This document shows positions 12,701 to 22,834 of a DNA stretch of 60,000 nt, piece by piece (within the stretch, counting starts at the first letter, position 1; each line of letters starts with the position of its first letter). The DNA is from Tubulanus polymorphus (Eukaryota > Nemertea > Palaeonemertea > Tubulaniformes > Tubulanidae), in NCBI RefSeq assembly GCF_964204645.1, contig NC_134027.1:975501-1035500 (forward strand). The letters run 5' to 3'. The notes under the pieces are model-generated. The model was not told the DNA's origin. It made no database searches and was given only the letters and a program-made list of their open reading frames with translations. Made by a program: the position numbers and the translations under genes.

Positions 12701-15700
12701 ACGGTTTCCAACGGCGATGCTGCGAACATAAATGAGAAATGAAACTTTGAAAATGACGCGAAGAGTATTTACAGTTATCGGTTAAACACAGCAGACGATG
12801 AGCTTCGGTGCGAAACGATAAATCAGAAATATCGTCAGGATCAACCACTCGATCTGTTGCCGCCGCATTACTCGCGTTCCGTTCGACGATTTTACCGCCA
12901 GAAATCGCGTAATAATGAATGAAATCGTCGGGGACGACGGATATAAATGCGTCTGCTGAGAGAATCGTCTCGCAGACGATGCGTTCGCCTTTCACTAAAT
13001 CGGAGTCTTTCCTCAAACACGATCGTAAGAACGCACTATAATTCGTACAATACGTTTTATACATCGTAGATTTCAATTTACTCTTGCAGATATTTTCTTG
13101 TTTTCGAATTTGCTCCAGATCCAATATGACCTTCAAAGGTGAGACTCGGTCGGCCGCGGCGTGGTGTACGAATAAATGACAAGTGGCGTCACCTATAATG
13201 TGGAAGTTCACGCCACACGTTAGACACGTATATGGAGACTCGACTACGTGAACCGTTTTGACGTGGTTTACTAAATATCCGAACTGATCGCAGACAAGTT
13301 TACATTCAACGCATTCGTATCGACCATCAGCGAGATTATTGAAACATAATACTGTATCTGAAAAAAAAAAACAAAACAAGAAATACCTTTAACTGAATTA
13401 AACAGATACAGAAAATGAGAAATATATTGAGCTCTGTATTAAACTGTATTACACAGATACAGAAAATGAGAAATACATTGAGCTCTGTATTAAACTGTAT
13501 TACACAGATACAGATATGAATTCACTACATAGAGATGGATGCAATATAAAACTATCTGCGTAATATGTTTAAAACCCACTACAAACATTTTCTACTTGGG
13601 ATCATTCATTTATTGAGTACGCATACAATTTGACTTTTTCAACCCCCCCTCCCCCTCCGTGCGCAAAATCGGCAATTTTTTCATATACATTAAGCATTTG
13701 TGCACTGACCCCTCCCCTAATGCGTAGGTAATAAATGAATGACCCGACGATCCACGTTTTTGTAATGAAATGTACATTAATACGCACCAGTGGACGCAAC
13801 AGACAGACTCTCATCATCATTATCTTTTTCATCATCATCATCATCTATACAAACATCTATCACAGGTGGCGCCGTCTGCTGCGGTTCAGCGGCGTTAACC
13901 GAACTGCCTGAAACAACAAGTATCAAAAATATTTCATTGTAGGTATGTGTCTAGAATGAGTTCAGAAAATAAATACAAGATTTACGACAATTTTTTGTAC
14001 TTAAATGACGACGACTAGTCCTTGGTTTCAATAGTGTAAACTTACAAGTATCTGTCGTATCAGTAGAATTCAACGCTGCTCTTGTTTGTCTAACGTTGGT
14101 TTTCACAGATCTGAACGAATCGAATAATTTGTTCCCGGTTAATTTTATCAAAAGACTTCGACTGATCATAGATTGCAGACGTTTATCATTGATCGTTCCT
14201 AGGTGCAATGCGTTAATCACCCGTACGAAATGCTTCTCCATGAAATTACGATTCGCGTTGATTTCCGCTTCGCACAACTGCAACGGGAACAGTTTTTGCC
14301 ACTCGGCTTGTTGCTGCGCGACCAACTCGTCGTCGCAGATGAGAACTTGCGGATATTGCGAATGGTTGGCGTTCATGTGCAGTAATAAGTCGGGTAGAAT
14401 ACGGAATTTAGCGTGACACAGACGCGTACAGTCACACGTATACGGTTCAAGCGTCAGGTGATTTTTACAAATGTGATAAATAAGATGATCGAAACGACCT
14501 ACTTTAAAAACGCCGCACATCGGACAAACCAAGCTTGAAGTTACGAAATGAGACAGCAAAAGAGTTGGACCGATAGTTGTACGTTTGCTCGTCAAATCGC
14601 TTACTGTTCCATTCGTTGCCGATGCTTCAGATGTTGCCGTAGAAACAATATTGTTGACCGTAGCACTTGTCGATAGAGACGAGGCAGTCATGGGAACACC
14701 AGTAGGTGGCGTTAGAGGAATCAGAGGATTAGTATTCGGTGCCACGGTAGAATTACCTATGCCACAAGAATTTGTATTTGAAACTTTTGGCCCAAAGGGC
14801 ACCCGAGGGTTTGTAGCTAGCAGTAGTGTTGTCGGTGTAGTGACCTGAGTGTTATTGTTTGTGGAGACGATCCGTTCATTTGCACTGAAATTTGGTATAT
14901 ATAAACTAGGTAGGTTGTCTCTAAATAAAGTATTACGTAAAAGTGTTGGCACAACGACATCTTTAGATTTCGAAACATGTGAGGCTACTGCTGCTTGAGG
15001 GGCCATTTGAAGTGAAGTCATTAGAATTTGTGAGGCTGATGGCATGAGTGAGGCCTTAAAGATCTGTGTAGCTTGAGGACCATTTGAGGTTATGAGAGCA
15101 GCACCAGTATGGGAAATGGTTGCAGAATGTGAGGTTGTTAGAGGCAGTGTAGCTGTGGATGGACTTGTGACTGTTGGAGTATGTGAGACAGTTGGAGCAT
15201 TTGAGGCAGTTGAAAAATGCGTTGGATGTGAGGCTGAAATACATTGCGAGACAGTTGGAGGAGGTGAGACTATGCGAGAGGTTGAGGCACCAGTTGAGGC
15301 AGAAAATGAGGCAACAGATGAGGCGGTGGGAGTTGAAGCAAGAGATGATGCAATAGTTGGAACAACAGATGATGCAATAGTTGGAACAACAGATGATGCA
15401 ATAGTTGGAACAACAGATGATGCAGTAGTTGGAACAACAGATGATGCAATAGTTGGAACAACAGATGATGCAATAGTTGGAACAACAGATGATGCAATAG
15501 TTGGAACAACAGATGATGCAATAGTTGGAACAACAGGTGATGCAGTAGTTGGGACAACAGATGATGCAGTAGTTGGGACAACAGATGATGCAATAGTTGG
15601 AACAACAGATGAGGCAGTAGGAGTTGCTGATGAAGTAGCTGTTTGTTCATTAGTTGATGAGTTTGGAGCAAGCTGTGATTGCTTGTTGGAGTTTGGTTGA

Positions 15701-18700
15701 AGCTGTGATTGTTTGTTTGAGTCTGGTTGAAGCTGTGATTGTTTGTTGGAGTCTGGTTGAAGCTGTGATTGTTTGTTGGAGTCTGGTTGAAGCTGTGATT
15801 GCTTGTTGGAGTCTGGTTGAAGCTGTGATTGTTTGTTGGAGTCTGGTTGAAGCTGTGATTGTTTGTTGGAGTCTGGTTGAAGCTGTGATTGTTTGTTGGA
15901 GTCTGGTTGAAGCTGTGGTTGCTTTTTGGAGTATCGGTGGAGAGGTGATTGTTCGCTATGTCTCCAGATTTCTCTGATTCTCATTGAATCAGGAATCGGA
16001 GTTATCGAAGGACTCATCGGTTTGTTTCTATTCATTGTAGCATTCCGATAGAAATGTTCTTGAAACTGATTAAAAGATCTCATTTGTTCACGTTTCAAGT
16101 GATCATCCGAAGTCTCTTGAATTTTATCGACTTTCTTCTGCGTCATTTTCTGAATCAGCGACCACGCGTTTTGCTGCATTTCCGTGACGTTTCTATTCGT
16201 GACTATTTTACTTCGATCGTTGAAATGAACTTGTTTGAAATGCGCAACGAGTCGACTGGTTGTCGTGTCGACGTACTCGCAGTTTGAACATGAATACGGT
16301 TTCATCGGTAAATGTTTCTCGATGACGTGAGTTCGAACTTGGAACATATTCTTCAACCACATTCCGTCGCATTTACTACATTTAAACGTTAAATCTGAAT
16401 TCACGTCGATATAATGGACGTCTTGCGGGTTAAAATCATCCAAATCATCTTCAGTATCATTATCTTTATTATCATCCTTTCCGATGTCATTCTCGGTTTC
16501 CTCTACACGCTCTGGCTGCTCAGTAACCGCCATCTCTTTACTCTTCTTCGAAGTAGATCCTCTTTTTTCCGATAAACAAGCGTTCGATTTCAATGCCTGC
16601 TTTTTCAACTTTTTTAATAAATCAGTTTTTTTCACTTTCTTCTTTTTAGCGACCTTTTCTTTCCTACAACCGGTTGTTGATTTATGCCCTTTTTTTCTCC
16701 CCGAACTTGCTCGTTCTTTACCTGACTCTACACCTTGACTATCGACCTCTTTGGAAGAAGAACTAACTAGACTAGCATCAGAAAAATCATCAGATTCTGA
16801 GATTGAATCACACGGGGTAGAGGCCCGACTTGATGTCTGCTCACGGGAACCAGAAGGTGGAGTCAGTCCATCCTTGCAGGAGCCAGACAGTTGAGCTGGT
16901 CTGTCTTTGTAGGAATTAGAAGGCAGACTTGGTTTGTCTTCACAAGAGTCACCAGGTTGACTTGGTTTGTCCTCACAGGGCTCAGAAAGTTGAGTTGGTC
17001 TCCCCTCACTTGACTCAGAAACTTGATTTGGTCTCCCCTCACAGGACTCAGAAAGTTGAGTTGGTCTCCCCTCACAGGGCTCAGAAAATTGATTTGGTCT
17101 CCCCTCACAGGACTCAGAAAGTTGAGTTGGTCTCCCCTCACAGACCTTAGAAACTTGATTCGGTCTCCCCTCACAGGGCTCAGAAAGTTGAGTTGGTCTC
17201 CCCTCACTGGATCCACCCTTACTGGAGTCAGGAGGCCGACTCGGTTCCTCCTGACAGAAGTCAGAAGGTAGAATAGGTGTTTTACTTTCTGACGTTAGAT
17301 CATCTTGTGATTTATTTTCCGATAATGCAATATCAACAATATCTGCGCTGGTTGCATCTGCATCAGCCGCTGCCGCAGCATCCGCGTCAGCAGTAGTATT
17401 TTCTGTTGGATCGGTGTGTTTATCGCTAGATGATAAATGGCACGGTGAGATTGTTTCAGCAGGAGACAATGAACTCGAGGAGGAGGTGGTGGCGATGTTG
17501 GCAGGATGGTGAGGAGAGCATCCGTCGTTGTCTATCGGGTCATCTTTCAATAGTGTTTTTTGTTGCACGCGATTAGTGAGAAGTTCTACATCAGGAGCGG
17601 CGACCGTTTTATTTAAATATGAGCGTGAATTAAGATATGATTGTGCACAGGCAGCAGTAACACTGGATTTAGATATATCAGACGATTGCGTAGATGATTT
17701 TAACGATATATCTAACAGAGTTATTTCACTAGCAGACGTTTGTTCATGCGCAGTTAACGTGATATTCGAGATTTGATGTCGTTCGACAGATATCGAACGA
17801 ACATCCGATATTTTACACAATCCGGAATCGCAACAATCGATACTCGGTCTACGAATTTGATGGACATCTCGCACGGACGAAGTCGGATTTGTTCGCACGG
17901 TTTCACGTAGTTCAGTGTTTCGTTGAATACTCGGTGGTTCGGTAAAATCATCGATGACTAAAACATCGGAATGTTCTCGCACCACTCTCGGCGGTGATAC
18001 AGTTTCAGTAAGCGCATTTTTTTCAGTTTTTTCAGAAGTTTGTCGAGGGCAAACCAAAAAATCTGATACACCGTTAGAACCTGACTCAGTGATAGAACCT
18101 GACAGAGCAACGGAACCTGACTCAACGGTAGAACCTGACAGAGTAACAGAACCCGGCTCAGTTGTAGAACCTGACATAGCAACAGAACCTGACTCAGCGG
18201 TAGAACCTGACATAGCGGTAGAACCAGCAACAGATGATTGACGGGTATCTGTATTTACACTAGTTACATTCTCTGCTGTAGGTGGCACCACTGTTTCTTC
18301 TTCATTTGCTGTCAACTCGAGTATTGCAGTTGGCACCTGTTTTGTAGGTGGTAGCACTATCACTTCATCTGCTGCTGTAGATGGCAGCACAATGACCTTA
18401 TCCGCTGTAGGGGGCACCTGTGTTGTAAGTGGCAGCACGATCTTCTCATCTGCTGAACGGTCAACCTGTGTTGTTGTAGGGGGCAACATCACAGCATCCC
18501 CTGCTGAAGGGGGCGCCTGTGTTGTTGTAGGTGGCAGCACTATGATGTCGTCTGCTGAAGTGGGCACCTGTGTTGTTGTAGGTGGCAGCACTATGATGTC
18601 ATCTGTTGCAGGGGGCGCCTGTATTGTTGTGGATGGCAGCATAATGATGTCGTCTGTCGCAGGGGGCGCCCGTGTTGTTATAGATGGCAGCACTGTGATG

Positions 18701-19170
18701 TCATCCGTTGCAGGGGGCGCCTGTGTTGTTGTAGGTGGCAGCACTATGATGTCATCTGTTGCAGGGGGTGCCTGTGTTGTTGTAGGTGGCAGCACTACGA
18801 TAAGGTCATCGGAATCGTCACTCAAGGTTAAATCGATGGTGTTATTTTCCGTCGATCGTTTATTTCCGCGATTCGACGACAGACGACGACGTTTATTATT
18901 GACACGGTCGTCGTCGGTTACGAACGCGAACCCGTGACCTTGACCTACGTGTAATTCTAACTGCGCGTAATCGGCGTTGATTTCGTCGCAGAATGGACAC
19001 GGATATTCCAGATTACAATTATGACTGTCGTCCATGTGGATTTCTAACAATGCGGGACACGGTGATTTATGTTGACACTCGGGACACCTGTAAAACCCCA
19101 TAATGTGATCCTCTCCGCATTCATCACACGTTCCTTTCAGGATTTTCTTCCTTTTCCGTGAAGACATCAT
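9712..19170 (-). CDS. Giant C2H2 zinc-finger protein with SIM-like repeats
   Basis: One gene, joined by phase-consistent splice sites: 19170-14046, 13917-13788, then 13357-9712 with a frameshift between 10302 and 10311. A splice acceptor (TATTTTCAG) sits at 19184, so an untranslated exon lies upstream. The product is about 2,970 residues. Fingers of the C-x2-C-x12-H-x4-H type begin near residue 29 (CPEC), with others starting CPFC, CSKC, CSNC, CPMC, CVEC, CLTC, CTDC, CPKC, CSAC and CRIC, about 15 in all, mostly in pairs separated by long low-complexity stretches. The N terminus has a basic patch, then IDLTLSDDSDD and a tandem array of DDIIVLPP-like motifs resembling SUMO-interaction motifs. 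Exon 2 encodes an acidic tract. A nuclear DNA- or SUMO-binding role is inference. I do not recognise an orthologue. Confidence 0.88.
10299..10314 (-). other. Frameshift in zinc-finger gene
   Basis: The long frame stops at TAA 10299-10301 after CYVCRTEFKTFD. The downstream frame is closed upstream by TAA at 10312-10314 and then reads RLKPFTCRICD into intact fingers. One missing base between 10302 and 10311 would join them. The preceding finger also lacks its His half. No GT-AG intron fits. It is either an assembly indel or a real lesion. Confidence 0.75.
11575..12350 (-). repeat. Coding minisatellite, APEAQAAPxPQC repeat
   Basis: Within exon 3 of the zinc-finger gene, roughly 20 units of 30-36 bp encode variants of APEAQAAPAPQC and APEPAPAPLC. 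Unit lengths are multiples of three, so number changes keep the frame. A longer block encoding QQVLSVPDVQSAVTALYAPE occurs twice, indicating higher-order duplication. Confidence 0.9.
13598..13745. mobile_element. Foldback MITE (GGGATCATTCATTTATT ends)
   Basis: Inverted ends GGGATCATTCATTTATT and AATAAATGAATGACCC enclose C-rich and G-rich tracts. A second copy lies at 22611-22788 in opposite internal orientation. This copy is wholly inside intron 2 (13358-13787) of the zinc-finger gene. Confidence 0.75.
15340..15625 (-). repeat. Coding minisatellite, ASSVVPTI repeat (24 bp)
   Basis: About 11 units of 24 bp in exon 1 of the zinc-finger gene encode ASSVVPTI or ASSVVPTT. The tract lies between two finger pairs and is a Ser/Thr/Pro linker. 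Confidence 0.95.
15665..15925 (-). repeat. Coding minisatellite, SNKQSQLQPD repeat (30 bp)
   Basis: About eight nearly identical 30-bp units encode SNKQSQLQPD in exon 1 of the zinc-finger gene, a polar Gln-rich linker next to the ASSVVPTI array. High identity between units suggests recent expansion. Confidence 0.95.
16870..17225 (-). repeat. Coding minisatellite, EGRPTQLSEPC repeat (33 bp)
   Basis: Around ten 33-bp units encode EGRPTQLSEPC or EGRPNQVSESC, followed by more diverged EDKPSQPGDSC-like units. Each unit carries one Cys, unusual for a disordered linker. Expansion keeps the reading frame. Confidence 0.93.
18055..18232 (-). repeat. Coding minisatellite, GSxxESGSVAMS repeat
   Basis: Five or so units of about 36 bp encode Ser/Gly-rich segments such as GSTAESGSVAMS and GSTTEPGSVTLS. 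They lie downstream of the SIM-like array in the protein. Confidence 0.9.
18340..18805 (-). repeat. Coding minisatellite, DDIIVLPPTTTQAPPAT repeat (51 bp)
   Basis: Nine or more units, most of 51 bp, encode DDIIVLPPTTTQAPPAT variants. Each has an acidic pair before a four-residue aliphatic core (IIVL, ITVL, IIML, VIVL), the general pattern of a SUMO-interaction motif. The array follows a separate IDLTLSDDSDD motif. SUMO binding is inference from the motif. Confidence 0.92.
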
Positions 19171-19183
19171 ATTCTCGGTCAAT

Positions 19184-20219
19184 CTGAAAATACATTTATA
19201 CATTATACAAATACTCTACCAGACAGGATCCTACCCGGGGCAGGGACTCGAGCCTGACTGAGACTTGATCGCCACGGTTCTGTCACACTAGCCCCGGTGC
19301 ACAGCTTAGATGATGTAATTATTAGCCAATCAGAAATCCTGTTTGATTTTAGCCTGGATTTTTCCATTAAAATTTTATCTATGAAGTTTGCCTCAGCGCG
19401 ATTTTACAACGGGCAATCTGATTGGTGCAGCAAGTTTTCTTGCAGAAAACCAGCGCAATGTGGCAGGGTTTTATAATACCGTGGCTAAGACAAGTGTAAC
19501 GATGCCATCAGGTTTGGATCCCTGCTGGAGTTGGATGAAAAGATGTGTGCGTCCAGGATCACTGACAGCAGTCACTGACTGATGTTATTCTCCACCAGAC
19601 ATCGGCTTAAATAGCTTCATCACCGGGACTTTCCAAACCGACCTCTCACTTCAGCACCTTATCCTCTGAGCCATGAACACAGAAGAGGATTACCGAGTTA
19701 TAGTTGTCGCCCCCTTAATAATCAGCCCCAGGGGTGCTGTCTGTGTTAATGCGAAATTAACATTCTTAGACTTTAGACAATAATATTAATAAACCATTTG
19801 GAATATAACTGAATTTATGATTGTATTGAATTGCGAGGATATAAATACAGTGATTTCTAGATAATTTTCGGGTCTGGCACCGGATTTTTACCTGTAGAAT
19901 TTTAGAACTGATTCTAATCTACTGATCCGTGGTGGTTATTATCGCAATCATTGAGTGTTTGAATAAATCACGGCCATAAAAACATTCCATGGCTATAAAT
20001 CAAAATATAAAATCATCTCCACAATCGGCGCGACAAAAACCTCACATCCTGGACATTCAATATCAACCGATTTCATCACAAATTAATGAAAACAATCAAT
20101 TTCGATGATAAAGAGAATTTTAAAAGTCTTTGAGTTTCCATTTCAATGTTATTTTTGGGGAGATTTTTTCTGATCAATTTTCCATGAGTTGAAGTTTCTA
20201 CGCGACATTAGGATTCAAG
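19184..20219. other. Intergenic between divergent genes, with SINE copies
   Basis: This separates the zinc-finger gene (minus) and NDUFA5 (plus). Minus-strand SINE-like DNA occupies about 19205-19330 (CTCGAGTCCCTGCCCC B-box-like segment). A plus-strand relative lies at about 19400-19545 (GCAATCTGATTGGTGC, ATACCGTGGCTAAGA, CGATGCCATCAGGTTTGGAT). Both match the element at 45039-45240. The rest up to NDUFA5 probably holds both promoters; no TATA box is clear. Confidence 0.55.
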
Positions 20220-21346
20220 ATGGCCGCTGTTTTGAAGACGGTGAGAATTTTAATTTTCTCGATTATTTGATGTAATTTGCTGGGGTTTGTTACGCGTAAA
20301 TGATATCGATCATGGGTTTCCTCTGTAGATTTAACGTTTTCCCTGATAATACAGTGTTTTTGATGGTGAGACATGACCCAGCAATGGAACGTTTCATGTT
20401 CAAAATCGGGATGTCATGTCAGTCTTTGCCTTTTTGGGCTGGCATTGGCAATTCACATCAATATATTTTATTGAGACCAGAGATTCGGGAATCAATGAAT
20501 CATGGTTTGTTCGTCCGGTTATTAGCTCAATGAAAATGTTTTCAATCAATTATGATTTCAGACGACTGGTCTTACCGGTTTGGCTGTTGCCAAAAATCCA
20601 CAAAATGTAAGCAATTAGTCTGGTGGAATTCACTCGGTTGGACTGAACTGTGAAGATTTTTGAATGTTTGATAATAATTAGTCTCTTTTTATATATTTCA
20701 GACATTAAGGATTTTATACGATAAGATTCTGAGAACTTTGGACAAAATGCCGAAAGACGCAGGTTACAGAAAACGCACACAGATCGTAGTGAATGAGAGG
20801 CTGCAGGCCGTTAAATCAGTTAGTATTCAAATATTCAAATTGTTTACTGATTGATTGATAGAATTGCCTAAATTGCGATGTTTAATAATTATTCAATTAT
20901 TCGACAAAGATTTTTATTAAAAAGTTTCTCTGTCGCCCCGTAAAGTGTGTCAATCCTCATTTTGAACTCATTAATATCTTGTTGTTTTTTTTTAAGGAAC
21001 CGACTGTCGAAAAGTTAGAAAAAAAACTGAACGCAGGTCAAATAGAAGAAGTGATCTTACAGGTATATGATATAGTTGACGACTTAACCATTATTTACAC
21101 TTAGTATCTTAGATTAGACTTACGAATCGGGAATCAGGAATCAAAAACAGAGACGAGCCCTGTAATGTGACAATGCTTATATTCAATGAGTTTGAAAATG
21201 GAATCAAAAGATTTTTACTTAAATTCTATTCGATGTTTTTCTAGGCTGAGCGAGAGTTACTGCTATCTAGGAAAATGTTAGAATGGAAAGCTTGGGAACC
21301 GTTACAAACCCATCCACCGGCTAATCAATGGAAATGGCCGATGTAA
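20220..21346 (+). CDS. NDUFA5: NADH dehydrogenase 1 alpha subcomplex subunit 5
   Basis: An accessory subunit of mitochondrial respiratory complex I, in the peripheral matrix arm. Five exons join in phase: 20220-20240, 20562-20606, 20702-20818, 20997-21062 and 21245-21346, each with GT-AG introns. They give 116 residues, the usual length of the family. The protein starts [20 protein letters not shown] and contains LRILYDKIL, the [14 protein letters not shown] stretch, [28 protein letters not shown] and the C-terminal [16 protein letters not shown]. All match NDUFA5 closely. The gene is complete and compact, with no oddities. Confidence 0.98.
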
Positions 21347-21452
21347 GGAGATAATCCTCTCAATCTGATTATAGATAATCCTTTAATTCGTTGTCTAGCA
21401 GCAGCAGTGTTTGTCGTGCATGATTTAGAAGTTTGTTGATAATTTTTAGAGT

Positions 21453-21458
21453 AATAAA
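21453..21458 (+). terminator. NDUFA5: Polyadenylation signal AATAAA for NDUFA5
   Basis: A canonical AATAAA lies about 107 bp after the NDUFA5 stop codon. Assignment is by position only. Confidence 0.6.
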
Positions 21459-22834
21459 CACCATCAAAATATTATAATTATTTACACAGATATTTTGTTG
21501 TCCATCAATGAATTTGTGTCGGAGATCAATGAATCAAGATCAAGAGGTTTCATCTTAATCACTGCGGATTCTTAAGCTACATCCACACTAGACTGTCGGT
21601 CGTTTCTTTAGTTGATCTGTGCATTGAATTTCAATTCTTTATGATCTTGCAGTACTAAAATCCTGTGAGAAATCCGAGACTTGTAACGGGTGATGAAATC
21701 CTTTTTAGTTCAAGAACTAATTCATTTTACCCTGAAGAAAAACCGTTAATGTTCTAAAAGCAATAACTAAATCACTATTATATTCAACATGTCCATTTAT
21801 TCAACCCATAAGACATATACATATAATAAACATAAGCACATCACTAACAATTCTTACACAGCACAGTATAATTTTATTAAACAGCATTTTAACCCTTTGG
21901 GTTTTCAATATCTGAAAATAGGTCTGCTTCCCTTAATACGTTTTAGGTAGATACCGAAACTAAAAAAATTTCTTTGATTATCAATTAAACCAATCATTAT
22001 CAGCCCTTGCACAATTAGTCCTAGGATTATATCCTTATTATACATCTACGTTCGATTTATATTACCGTAAATTTAATACAAGGTGCCCTCTTAGTTTCAG
22101 TACAAATATCAAATAATTTTTATAATACTTTAATATAGTTCTATATAGAACAACCAAACCCTGCGAAAGCATTTTCAATAAATACAGAAAACCTGCATAA
22201 TTGAAACAATCATCATGTCACCGGCTTATGATTGGAAATTAGAAATCAGTACCGAATTAGAAATACAAATTGGGATTCAAACATAGAGGTGACTTCAGAA
22301 ATGGGATGACAAATGTTGACTTACACGAATTTGGAGTCAAAAACTAAGATGACTTCAGATTACAACCATACAAAGTTTAACAATACAGGATCCTTACAAA
22401 TCGCAGAATCAGTCGGTCCTGTTTCTAATAATATCATGAGGTTCCTCGAAACAACTCATCATTGACAAGAACAACAAGACACCGATGAAAAAATAAATCC
22501 AGAACTGCCTGAGCTGTAAATCCTCCCCCCCGGTTTCACAGTTCTGAATTAAACTCATCGAAAATCAAAGTCAATGTTACTCACAACTGGGGGTCATTCA
22601 TTAAGTCTTAGGGATCATTCATGTATTACGTACGCATTAGGGGAGGGGGGAAGGGTCAGTGCAATTGCGTACTGTAGTGCTTAATGTAGGCTATACGAAA
22701 AAATGGTCGATTTTGGTTACAAGGGGAGGGGGGGTTTAAAAATTCAAATTTTATGCGTACGTAATGAATTGATAAATAAATGATCCCCTGTGGAACTGGT
22801 TCCTGGTTAAGTATAATATTATTTAGATATTTCA
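21459..22834. other. Intergenic between convergent genes
   Basis: This lies between the 3' ends of NDUFA5 (plus) and the FAM210-type gene (minus). No coding sequence is seen. It is AT-rich and includes a MITE at 22611-22788. Part of it should be FAM210 3' untranslated region. Confidence 0.5.
22611..22788. mobile_element. Foldback MITE (GGGATCATTCAT ends), copy 2
   Basis: The ends GGGATCATTCATGTATTACG and ATAAATAAATGATCCC are inverted. ACGTACGCATTAGGGGAGGG and GGGGAGGG tracts lie inside. It is related to the element at 13598-13745. Confidence 0.75.
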
